A stretch of DNA of 11,552 nt, taken from positions 1 through 11,552 of the forward strand of contig CAIVDH010000321.1 in NCBI GenBank assembly GCA_903904635.1. Direction: 5' to 3'. The notes beneath the pieces were generated by a model. That model was not told where the DNA came from. It was given only the letters and a program-made list of their open reading frames with translations, and ran no database searches. The DNA is from an uncultured Burkholderiales bacterium. GTDB taxonomy: Bacteria; Pseudomonadota; Gammaproteobacteria; Burkholderiales; Burkholderiaceae_D. A program made the translations under genes and the position numbers. Below are positions 1 through 6,729 of this stretch, piece by piece (the stretch's first letter is position 1; every line of letters starts with the position of its first letter).

Positions 1-69
1 CGCATTGCTGGCTGGTGCAAAAATTTAATGTGACATTTTTATTTTATTAATGCAAATATTGGACAGGTA

Positions 70-1059
70 ATGAAGAAAATTGCTGTTGTGGGTTGTACAG
101 GTGCAGTCGGGCTAACTATGCTCGAACTGCTGGAAAATACTGACTATGCTGTTGAGTGCATGGCATCTGCCAGGTCGGCCGGGCAAACACTAAAAGTGGG
201 TAGCCGTTCGTATTTGATCAGTGAATTTTCTGTTGAGGCTTGTGCAGCTTGCGATATTGTTTTCTTGTGTGTGTCTGGTAAATTCGCCTTGCAATATGGC
301 AGACAGCTTTCTGAGTCTTCCTTTGTAATTGATAACTCTTCTGCGTTTCGCTATGAGCCTGATGTGCCGTTGCTTGTTCCACCGGTGAATGGCGCGGCAT
401 ATCAGGGTGAAAAGTTGATTGCCAATCCAAATTGTTCATCCGCTATCGCTTTAATGGTTTTGGGGCCTCTACATCTGGCCTATGAATTGGATAGTTTGAT
501 CGTATCCACTTATCAGGCGGCCAGCGGTGCTGGCAAGCCTGCCATGCTGGAGCTAGTAGAAAATACTAAACATTTTTCTGATTATGGGGAAAGTAATAGC
601 AGCAGTAATTTTCCCTACAATCTTGCGTTTAATGTGATTCCACAGGTTGATCAGTTTGAATCAAATGGCTATACCAAAGAGGAAATGAAGGTCGTATGGG
701 AAGTGCGCAAAGTGCTGGCTTGCCCGGATTTGCCGATCAGTACAACTGCAGTGCGCGTGCCAACCTTACGCTCGCATGCTGAAAGCCTCACTATAAAATT
801 CAAGCAGCCTGTCAATTCGCTTTCTGCAGTACGTGCATTGTTACAGCGCTCACCTGGCGTGGAAGTGATAGATAGGCCAGATGAGAAACGCTATCCCATG
901 CCTATGACTTCGACCTATAAGCATGCGGTAGAAGTAGGACGCATACGGCATAACCTGATTTATGGAGACTGTGGTCTGGATATGTTTATCAGCGGCGACC
1001 AGTTATTACGTGGTGCATCATTGAATGCGTTTGAAATCATGCAGCTCGTTTCAGCGTAG
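70..1059 (+). CDS. asd: Aspartate-semialdehyde dehydrogenase
   Basis: Reduces L-aspartyl-4-phosphate to aspartate semialdehyde with NADPH in the cytoplasm, the branch point to lysine/diaminopimelate, threonine and methionine. The 329-aa protein has the expected length and motifs: an N-terminal NADP-binding loop GCTGAVG (residues 8-14), DNSSAFR (88-94), the catalytic cysteine in NPNCSS (Cys122), the active-site glutamine in YQAASGAGKP (Gln149), and a C-terminal RSHAES with the likely catalytic histidine His236. These fit the USG-1-like bacterial Asd branch better than ArgC. The ATG at 70 follows a weak GGACAGG Shine-Dalgarno at 61-67. The antiporter gene starts 6 nt after its stop, so the two are probably co-transcribed. 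The 69 bases upstream are AT-rich; one frame reaches a stop at 26-28 and could be the tail of a preceding gene, but this cannot be shown. Confidence 0.93.
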   Translation: MKKIAVVGCTGAVGLTMLELLENTDYAVECMASARSAGQTLKVGSRSYLISEFSVEACAACDIVFLCVSGKFALQYGRQLSESSFVIDNSSAFRYEPDVPLLVPPVNGAAYQGEKLIANPNCSSAIALMVLGPLHLAYELDSLIVSTYQAASGAGKPAMLELVENTKHFSDYGESNSSSNFPYNLAFNVIPQVDQFESNGYTKEEMKVVWEVRKVLACPDLPISTTAVRVPTLRSHAESLTIKFKQPVNSLSAVRALLQRSPGVEVIDRPDEKRYPMPMTSTYKHAVEVGRIRHNLIYGDCGLDMFISGDQLLRGASLNAFEIMQLVSA

Positions 1060-1065
1060 GTTGGT

Positions 1066-2322
1066 ATGCCAGTCACGGTTTTTTTTATTATTATTGGTTG
1101 CCTGATTTTTTCATCATTCATGAAATGGTTGTTGCAGCCTTTGTTTACCGTACCTGCAGTTTTTCTGCATCTGCTGATAGGTATTACCTGTAGTTTGCTT
1201 GTGAAGTTAAATGTCGCCCCTGTAGTTTCAACAGTTTTGTTTAATCCCGCAACCCAACAGGCGCTAGGCTTACTAGGTTGGTTAGGCATACTCTTGATGA
1301 TGGCGCTGGGTACCTCTGTGGTTGAAGAGAAGCGCAGTAAATTTGATCATTCCTGGCGTAAGGTTGTCGCTGTCAGCATGGCCGGATTTGGCGGCACCTT
1401 GCTGGTGGCGACTTGCGTGGGTTACATCATCAGCCTGTATCAACCCGGATTAATGGGGCAATTGGCTCAGCCTCTGGCTTTTTCTATTGCGATAGGTTTG
1501 GCTTGCGCAGTTACAGCGCTGCCGGTTTTGGTTGCTCTGCTACATGAGCGTAATGAACATGGCAGTGCAATAGGCAAGCTGGCAGTGCGCGTGGCGGTGT
1601 TGGATGATCTTTGGTTGTGGCTGGTGCTAATCGTGCTGCTGGGCTTGATAAAAACGCAGGTGGATCCGACCCTACATATAGCGAAGGTGTGTGGGTTTGT
1701 TGCTTGCGCATTATGCATACTAAAACCGGCACTGGCTTCTTTGTATAAAAGATTTGCCAACTTGAATGAGACGAATCAACTTGTTTTTGGTTTGACGTTG
1801 ATCGTAGTAGTTGCAACGATGAGTGAGTTCATAGGCGCGCATGCCTTGTTTGGTGCATTTATTGCTGGCTGGGTTATGCCGGCGCCTGTATTGAAATTAT
1901 TGCAGTCCAGTTTGCTGCCCGTTAGCCATGCGCTGCTCGTTCCATTTTTCTTTATTACTACTGGTATGCAAACGGATTTAGCATTTGCGCATACCGATTT
2001 TTTATTCCTGGCAGCCGGCTTCACTGTGATGGGGCTAGGGCTGAAAATGTTGTTCGTTAGTTTAGCGGCGCGTGCTACCGGCGCATCGTGGCTAGCATCA
2101 TGTGAATTAGGCGCGCTCTTGCAATGCAAAGGTCTGGTGGAAATTGTTGTTCTTGGTTTAATGCGCGACGCGAAAATTATCGGGCCTGAAGTTTTTTCGG
2201 CGCTAATTATGATGGCATTGTTGTGTACGGTGCTGACGATTCCATTGCGTTCTTTGGTGAAGATGATGGTGCTAAATATGGGGCAGCGATCTGTTGCATT
2301 CAGCATAAAATTACATAAATAA
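1066..2322 (+). CDS. CPA2-family cation:proton antiporter, membrane domain only
   Basis: Predicted inner-membrane monovalent cation/H+ antiporter of the KefB/NapA-like CPA2 family. The 418-aa product is almost entirely hydrophobic, with about 11-13 membrane segments. Family signatures are visible: CAVTALPVLVALL (147-159), a VLDDLW segment with the adjacent ion-binding aspartates Asp180-Asp181, ALFGAFIAGWVMP (260-272), FFFITTGMQTDL (294-305), and GALLQCKGLVEIVVLG (349-364) in place of the usual R-G-x-x-E block. It ends soon after the last membrane helix and has no RCK/TrkA-N domain, so regulation by bound nucleotide or glutathione as in KefB/KefC is unlikely. Whether Na+ or K+ is carried cannot be read from the sequence. 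The gene begins 6 nt after asd with only a weak Shine-Dalgarno, consistent with translation following from asd. Its stop codon lies in the loop of a hairpin. Confidence 0.85.
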   Translation: MPVTVFFIIIGCLIFSSFMKWLLQPLFTVPAVFLHLLIGITCSLLVKLNVAPVVSTVLFNPATQQALGLLGWLGILLMMALGTSVVEEKRSKFDHSWRKVVAVSMAGFGGTLLVATCVGYIISLYQPGLMGQLAQPLAFSIAIGLACAVTALPVLVALLHERNEHGSAIGKLAVRVAVLDDLWLWLVLIVLLGLIKTQVDPTLHIAKVCGFVACALCILKPALASLYKRFANLNETNQLVFGLTLIVVVATMSEFIGAHALFGAFIAGWVMPAPVLKLLQSSLLPVSHALLVPFFFITTGMQTDLAFAHTDFLFLAAGFTVMGLGLKMLFVSLAARATGASWLASCELGALLQCKGLVEIVVLGLMRDAKIIGPEVFSALIMMALLCTVLTIPLRSLVKMMVLNMGQRSVAFSIKLHK

Positions 2323-2339
2323 TATGTAGTTTTATGCTG
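2301..2339. terminator. 17-bp hairpin spanning the antiporter stop codon; possible bidirectional terminator
   Basis: Arms at 2301-2317 and 2323-2339 pair over 17 positions, with a single T.G wobble. The 5-nt loop (AATAA) contains the last bases of the antiporter stop codon at 2320-2322. The element lies between convergent genes (antiporter on +, DUF2474 gene on -), as expected for a shared terminator. Against a classical intrinsic terminator, the stem is AT-rich and neither side carries an immediate T-tract; on + the next bases are AACTTTTAACG. It may instead protect the 3' ends of transcripts. Confidence 0.45.
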
Positions 2340-2359
2340 AACTTTTAACGTGAGTCTAG

Positions 2360-2382
2360 TTTTTCATTTTTTCATTTTTTCA
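2360..2382. repeat. Three tandem copies of an 8-nt unit TTTTTTCA
   Basis: Units lie at 2360-2366 (one T short), 2367-2374 and 2375-2382. The last copy supplies the TGA stop of the DUF2474 gene on the - strand. This looks like slippage in a homopolymer-rich intergenic end; no function is evident. Confidence 0.6.
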
Positions 2383-2499
2383 ATTTCGTATTGCCATTTT
2401 TATCAAAAACGCGACCACACCCAGCCCAATCACACTGACTAACCAGATTAGTACAAACCATATCAGTCTTTTAACGAGCGTCGCTGGTATTTTTTTCAT
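2380..2499 (-). CDS. DUF2474-type small membrane subunit of the cytochrome bd oxidase (39 aa)
   Basis: A 39-codon gene whose ATG overlaps the cydB stop by one base (TGATG at 2501-2497), ending with TGA at 2382-2380. The protein begins MKKIPATLVKRLIWFVLIW, continues as one hydrophobic helix (about residues 12-34) and ends in a basic tail (K-M-A-I-R-N). This is the layout of the DUF2474 proteins found directly after CIO-type cydAB: a positive N-terminus, a Trp-rich helix start, then S-V-x-x-L-G-like packing residues. By analogy with CydX/CydH of E. coli bd oxidases it probably sits beside CydA as a third subunit and helps haem stability; that role is inferred. Translation is likely coupled to cydB because the only upstream purine run is a weak GGA. 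It is easily missed because of its size. Confidence 0.8.
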   Translation of the reverse strand: MKKIPATLVKRLIWFVLIWLVSVIGLGVVAFLIKMAIRN

Positions 2500-3503
2500 C
2501 AGTGATATCCGTCTGCGATGCGGACTTTTCCTCTGAATACCCAGTATGAATAGGCGGTATACGCCAGTATCATCGGTAATAAAACCAGTGAGCCTACAAG
2601 AAGAAAGCGCAAACTATTATCTGGTGCAGCAGCTTGCCAAATTGTGACCGAGGAAGGCACGATATAAGGATAAAAGCTGATGCATAGCCCTATGAATGAC
2701 AGCACAAATAATCCCAGTGTTGCAATGAAAGGCATGAGATCACGTCGCTTGCGCAAGCCCACATAGAGTGCAATTGCACATGCAGCCACCAGCACGGGTA
2801 CAGGCAATACGTACAGAGTTTGTGGCCATGCAAACCAGCGTTGCATGAAGCGATCGCTTAAAAATGGTGTCCACAAACTGACCACGCCTATTAATGCCAG
2901 CGTGACGATGCCATTATTGCGCGCAAAACGATACGCATGCTCTTGGACCGTGCCTTCTGTTTTATAAATCAGCCATGTCGCACCGAGTAGTGCATAACCA
3001 AACACTAAAGCGATACCGGTTAATAAGCTAAATGGAGTCAGCCAATTCCACCAGCCGCCAGCATAGGCACGCTCTGCATAAGGAATACCCTGCACAAAAG
3101 CGCCAAGTGCTACGCCCTGAAAAAATGCTGCCATGGTTGAGCCCGCAGTGAACGCCCAATCCCATAAAAATTTGCCACGTTGTGTTTTCCAGCGAAACTC
3201 AAATGCCACTCCACGAAACACTAAAGCCAGCAGCATGATGGTGATGGGCGCATACAATGCCGGCATGATGACGGCATAAGCGAGCGGAAACACCGCAAAC
3301 AAGCCGCCACCACCTAATACCAGCCAGGTTTCATTACCATCCCACACAGGGGCAACGGTATTCATCATTTGGTCGCGCTCGGCATCGCGTTTGACGAATA
3401 AAAATAATATGCCGACCCCGAGATCAAAACCATCAAGAATCACATATGCAAGAACAGCAAAGGCAATCAGGCCAGCCCAGATCAGTGGCAGATCAATATT
3501 CAT
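2499..3503 (-). CDS. cydB: Cytochrome bd (CIO-type) quinol oxidase subunit II
   Basis: Membrane subunit of the bd-type terminal oxidase that pairs with CydA to oxidise quinol and reduce O2 to water without pumping protons. At 334 aa it has the length of CioB-type subunits. Diagnostic segments are VILDGFDLGVGILF (21-34), APVWDGNETWLVLGGGGLFAVFPLAYA (51-77) and PALYAPITIMLLALVFRG soon after, followed by further hydrophobic helices. The ATG at 3503 overlaps the cydA stop by 4 nt (ATGA) and has a good AAGGAG site at 3516-3511 inside the cydA 3' end. It is followed by the overlapping DUF2474 gene. Placement downstream of a sulfide:quinone oxidoreductase suggests that this oxidase takes electrons from sulfide. 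Confidence 0.95.
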   Translation of the reverse strand: MNIDLPLIWAGLIAFAVLAYVILDGFDLGVGILFLFVKRDAERDQMMNTVAPVWDGNETWLVLGGGGLFAVFPLAYAVIMPALYAPITIMLLALVFRGVAFEFRWKTQRGKFLWDWAFTAGSTMAAFFQGVALGAFVQGIPYAERAYAGGWWNWLTPFSLLTGIALVFGYALLGATWLIYKTEGTVQEHAYRFARNNGIVTLALIGVVSLWTPFLSDRFMQRWFAWPQTLYVLPVPVLVAACAIALYVGLRKRRDLMPFIATLGLFVLSFIGLCISFYPYIVPSSVTIWQAAAPDNSLRFLLVGSLVLLPMILAYTAYSYWVFRGKVRIADGYH

Positions 3504-4918
3504 GATGCGGCTCCTTCTGTCTGTATGGCCATGGCAGGTGAGGGCATGATGCCGGCTGCACGTATGGGCTCATGGGGTGACAGACCTGACTCGATCTCTT
3601 CGGGCGCCTTGCGCATGAGCCGCACAATATAAAATGTGCCGGCACCAAACAACGCAAAGTAGACCACGATGAATGCCAGTAGTGATGCACCGATAGCAGC
3701 AGCATCAATGGCAGAAGCTGATTGCGCTGTCGTCAGCAGACCATAAACGGTGTAAGGCTGCCGGCCTGCTTCGGTGGTGATCCAGCCGGCAAGAACAGCG
3801 ATAAAACCGGATGGTCCCATCAGCAAGACTGCACGATGCATCAGCGGCGTATTGAATAAACGCTTTTTATATCGTAGCAGCAGACTCCACATGCCTATGA
3901 TGAGCATGGCTGAGCCTATCGCCACCATGATGCGAAAACTCCAAAATAATACGGGTACCGATGGTCGCTGATCTTGCGGCCATTCATTTAGCCCGTGTAT
4001 CACGCCATTGGTATCATGCGTCAGTATCAGGCTGCCCAGTTTGGGAATGGCGACTTGATAATTCATGCGCGAATTTTCGCTGTCTGGTATGCCAAACAGT
4101 ATCAGTGGTGCGCCAGCGTGGGTTTCATAATGACCTTCCATTGCAGCGATTTTCGCAGGCTGATATTCGAGCGTATTTAAACCATGAAAATCACCTGCGA
4201 TAATTTGCAAGGGCGCGGTAATCAGTATCATCCACATCGCCATTGAAAACATGGTGCGTGCGCCTAATGCCTGTATATCAGTGTGGCGATTTTTAAGCAG
4301 ATGAAAAGCACCGACTGCGCCCACCACAAATGCCGTTGTCAGATAAGCTGCCAGGAGCATATGCACCAAACGATAGGGTAGGGAGGGATTGAATATAACG
4401 GCCCACCAATCAGTGACGATGAATTGTCCGACATCGTTTATTGCATAACCTGCAGGTGTCTGCATCCAGCTGTTGACGGATAAAATCCAGAAGGCTGACA
4501 TGAAAGTGCCGAGTGCCACCATCAGCGTGGCAAAGAAATGCAGTCTGGGTCCAACTCTCTCACGACCGAACAGCATCACACCGAGAAAGCCGGCTTCAAG
4601 AAAAAATGCGGAGAGTACTTCATAGCCCATCAAAGGTCCCAGCACTGGACCCACCTTGTCGGAAAATACGCTCCAGTTGGTACCAAACTGATAGCTCATC
4701 ACGATGCCGGAGACCACGCCCATACCGAAGGCAACAGCGAATATTTTTTTCCAGTAGTCGAACAGGCTCTGATAAACAGGGCGCCCGGTCAGTAGTGCCA
4801 GACCATTCAAGACAGCAAGATAACTCGCCAGTCCTATGGAAAATGCCGGGAAAATTATATGAAAGCTGACGGTGAATGCAAATTGCATGCGGGCCAGTGA
4901 TAACGCTTCAAATTCCAT
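3500..4918 (-). CDS. cydA: Cytochrome bd (CIO-type) quinol oxidase subunit I
   Basis: Haem-bearing subunit of the bd-type quinol oxidase. At 472 aa it is of the short-Q-loop, cyanide-insensitive-oxidase kind. Visible functional residues are His20 (high-spin haem ligand, cf. E. coli His19), Glu100 and Glu108 in GYEVLSAFFLEAGF (proton path and haem environment), His186 in RLVHMLLA and Met331 in SFRIMVAIG (low-spin haem b558 ligands), and the GRQPYTVYGLL block (385-395) typical of CydA. The hydrophilic Q-loop lies around residues 245-320. The C-terminal 35 residues are hydrophilic and cytoplasmic-looking. The ATG at 4918 follows ATCATCATC; the nearest purine-rich site (AGAGAG) lies further away than ideal. 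Bd oxidases resist sulfide while haem-copper oxidases are poisoned by it, which fits this operon. A 98-nt gap separates it from the SulP gene. Confidence 0.95.
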   Translation of the reverse strand: MEFEALSLARMQFAFTVSFHIIFPAFSIGLASYLAVLNGLALLTGRPVYQSLFDYWKKIFAVAFGMGVVSGIVMSYQFGTNWSVFSDKVGPVLGPLMGYEVLSAFFLEAGFLGVMLFGRERVGPRLHFFATLMVALGTFMSAFWILSVNSWMQTPAGYAINDVGQFIVTDWWAVIFNPSLPYRLVHMLLAAYLTTAFVVGAVGAFHLLKNRHTDIQALGARTMFSMAMWMILITAPLQIIAGDFHGLNTLEYQPAKIAAMEGHYETHAGAPLILFGIPDSENSRMNYQVAIPKLGSLILTHDTNGVIHGLNEWPQDQRPSVPVLFWSFRIMVAIGSAMLIIGMWSLLLRYKKRLFNTPLMHRAVLLMGPSGFIAVLAGWITTEAGRQPYTVYGLLTTAQSASAIDAAAIGASLLAFIVVYFALFGAGTFYIVRLMRKAPEEIESGLSPHEPIRAAGIMPSPAMAIQTEGAAS

Positions 4919-4991
4919 GATGATGATGCTCTCTAAAGTGAAATTATTTTTTGCAAAAATCAGGCAATAAGTCCGATTTGCAGAGCGCAGG

Positions 4992-5005
4992 AATTTCTAG
5001 AAATT
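4992..5005. promoter_or_regulatory. Perfect 14-bp palindrome in the SulP-cydA gap
   Basis: AATTTCTAGAAATT at 4992-5005 is a perfect palindrome centred on CTAG, in the 98-nt space (4919-5016) between the SulP stop and the cydA ATG. No clear -35/-10 pair was found nearby on the - strand. It could be an operator for an internal cydA promoter or a processing site. It does not match the FNR/ANR consensus TTGAT-N4-ATCAA. Confidence 0.3.
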
Positions 5006-5016
5006 AACTGATACTG

Positions 5017-6711
5017 TCATTTCAGGAATGCCTGATGCGTACTTAAAAATATCCGATCTTTCATGCGTTCACCCAGGTCGGTGTCGCGCAGCCTGTCTAA
5101 TACCGGGCCTTTGATTTCAGCGAACTGCAGCATGATGCCTTTTTCTGCCAAATTTTTTTCCAGCTCGTCCAGCATGCTTAGTGCCGTGGTATCAAGCTGA
5201 TTGACGGCTGACATGATGAGCAAAAAACGCCGCGCTGACGGGTCTGCTGCAACCAGACTTTCGACTTTATCTTCCAGTACCTGCGCATTGGCAAAATACA
5301 GACTCTCATCCACCCGCAATGCAATCAGACCCGGCTGCAAATCAACAGCAAAGCGGTCAACATTGCGAAAATGTTCAGTGCCGGGTACGCGTCCTACTAC
5401 TGCCATGTGCGGATGACTGCTGCGCCAGACTACTACAGCTAAAGAAAGCACCACGCCCAAGACTATGCCTTCTTCAACACCAAACAATACTACGCCGGCA
5501 AATGTCATTAACAATGAGATTGCATCAGCGCGGTCATAGTGCCAGGATTCTTTGAGTGTTTTTAGATCGATTAATCCGACCACTGCAACGATGATGGTGG
5601 CTGCGAGTACGGCATGTGGCAAATAATAAAACCAGCCTGTTAGTGCAGCGATGACGACTGACATCAGGATGGCTGACACGATGCCGGCAGCGGGCGTGTT
5701 GGCACCAGCAGCAAAGTTGACGACTGAGCGCGCAAAACCGCCTGTGACCGGATAGCCGCCAGATAGTGCACTGGCCAGATTAGCCGCGCCTATGCCCAGC
5801 AATTCTTTATTGGGGGTGATGCGCTGGCTGCGTTTTAATGCCAGTGACTGCGCCACCGATACGCTTTCTACAAAGCCCACCAGTGAGATCAACAATGCAG
5901 GCATCCACAATTGCTGCACATGCTGCCATTGCATCTCAGGTAGGGAGAGTGAGGGTAGTCCTGCCGGTATGTTGCCGACTACGGAAACGGCAGCGCTCTG
6001 GTCCAGGCCCATGATGGCGACAACGGCAGTCGAGATGATCACCACCATCATCGGTGCGAGTTTGGTGGCAAGATCAGCTGCGCGCGCATTGATGCCGAAT
6101 TTTTTTAGTGAAGCAGCCAGACTGCTGCGTGCAAAAAATAAAAATGCGAGCGCGCTGAGTCCGATTAAAGTTGTACTGCTATTTAGTGCAGGTAGGCCTT
6201 TGATGATTGCACTTATCGTCATTATGACGTTGCCGGCTGCGATCTTGATACCGAATATATATTTCAGCTGCCCAATCGTAATCAAAACAGCGGAGCCGGA
6301 TATGAAGCCGCTGATGACGGGATGACTCAAAAAATACGCAACAAAACCTAACCGCAATAAACCGAATGTAAATAGCATTGCGCCTGATAGCAAAGCCAGT
6401 ACCACGGCCATGGTTGCATAATCTGCCGAGCCTGCTACAGCCAGAGGCGCTAACGCCGTTGCTGTCATGAGCGATGCCACAGCCACCGGACCGACTGCGA
6501 GTGTCATGCTGCTGCCAAATAATGCATACGCAAATAAAGGCAATATGCTGGCATACAGTCCGGCTTGCGGTGGCAAGCCGGCCAGCATGGCGTAGGCTAA
6601 GCTTTGCGGTATCAGCATGACGGTAACGATGGCACCGGCTATCAAGTCACCGCTCAGCCATGAAGACTGATAACGCTGCAACCATTGCGGTAAGATTTTA
6701 TTGAGAGTCAT
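5017..6711 (-). CDS. SulP-family inorganic anion transporter with STAS domain
   Basis: Inner-membrane SLC26/SulP permease, 564 aa. The membrane domain (about 20-430) carries the family blocks LIPQSLAYAMLAGLPPQAGLY (33-53), GPVAVASLM (74-82), SHPVISGFISGSA (129-141) and the long conserved FVESVSVAQSLALKRSQ to GGYPVTGGFARSVVN stretch (280-332). A cytoplasmic STAS domain fills about 455-564. At the usual STAS phospho-site the sequence is D507-T-T-A-L-S-M-L, with threonine where SpoIIAA-like domains often have serine. Family substrates include sulfate, bicarbonate and C4-dicarboxylates. Lying 18 nt after the sulfide:quinone oxidoreductase stop, it is most simply a sulfite/sulfate/thiosulfate carrier, but substrate and direction are inferred. 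Its Shine-Dalgarno is weak, suggesting coupling to the upstream gene. Confidence 0.9.
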   Translation of the reverse strand: MTLNKILPQWLQRYQSSWLSGDLIAGAIVTVMLIPQSLAYAMLAGLPPQAGLYASILPLFAYALFGSSMTLAVGPVAVASLMTATALAPLAVAGSADYATMAVVLALLSGAMLFTFGLLRLGFVAYFLSHPVISGFISGSAVLITIGQLKYIFGIKIAAGNVIMTISAIIKGLPALNSSTTLIGLSALAFLFFARSSLAASLKKFGINARAADLATKLAPMMVVIISTAVVAIMGLDQSAAVSVVGNIPAGLPSLSLPEMQWQHVQQLWMPALLISLVGFVESVSVAQSLALKRSQRITPNKELLGIGAANLASALSGGYPVTGGFARSVVNFAAGANTPAAGIVSAILMSVVIAALTGWFYYLPHAVLAATIIVAVVGLIDLKTLKESWHYDRADAISLLMTFAGVVLFGVEEGIVLGVVLSLAVVVWRSSHPHMAVVGRVPGTEHFRNVDRFAVDLQPGLIALRVDESLYFANAQVLEDKVESLVAADPSARRFLLIMSAVNQLDTTALSMLDELEKNLAEKGIMLQFAEIKGPVLDRLRDTDLGERMKDRIFLSTHQAFLK

Positions 6712-6729
6712 CAGTTTTTTATGCGCAGT

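Noticed and set aside
1..69. Tail of a gene preceding asd (frame ending in TAA at 26-28) or an asd promoter
   Set aside because: Too few codons to identify a product, and no convincing -35/-10 pair at normal spacing.
4513..4869. 118- and 85-codon open frames on + antisense to cydA
   Set aside because: They are antisense to conserved CydA sequence, with basic, low-structure translations and no RBS.
4935..4985. FNR/ANR-type site upstream of cydA, expected for some bd oxidases
   Set aside because: No TTGAT-N4-ATCAA match; the best stretch (TTGCCTGATTTTTGCAAA on -) does not have the half-site spacing.
5792..6325. 177-codon open frame on + inside the SulP gene
   Set aside because: It is antisense to a clearly conserved SulP core. 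It is a frame shadow with no motif.
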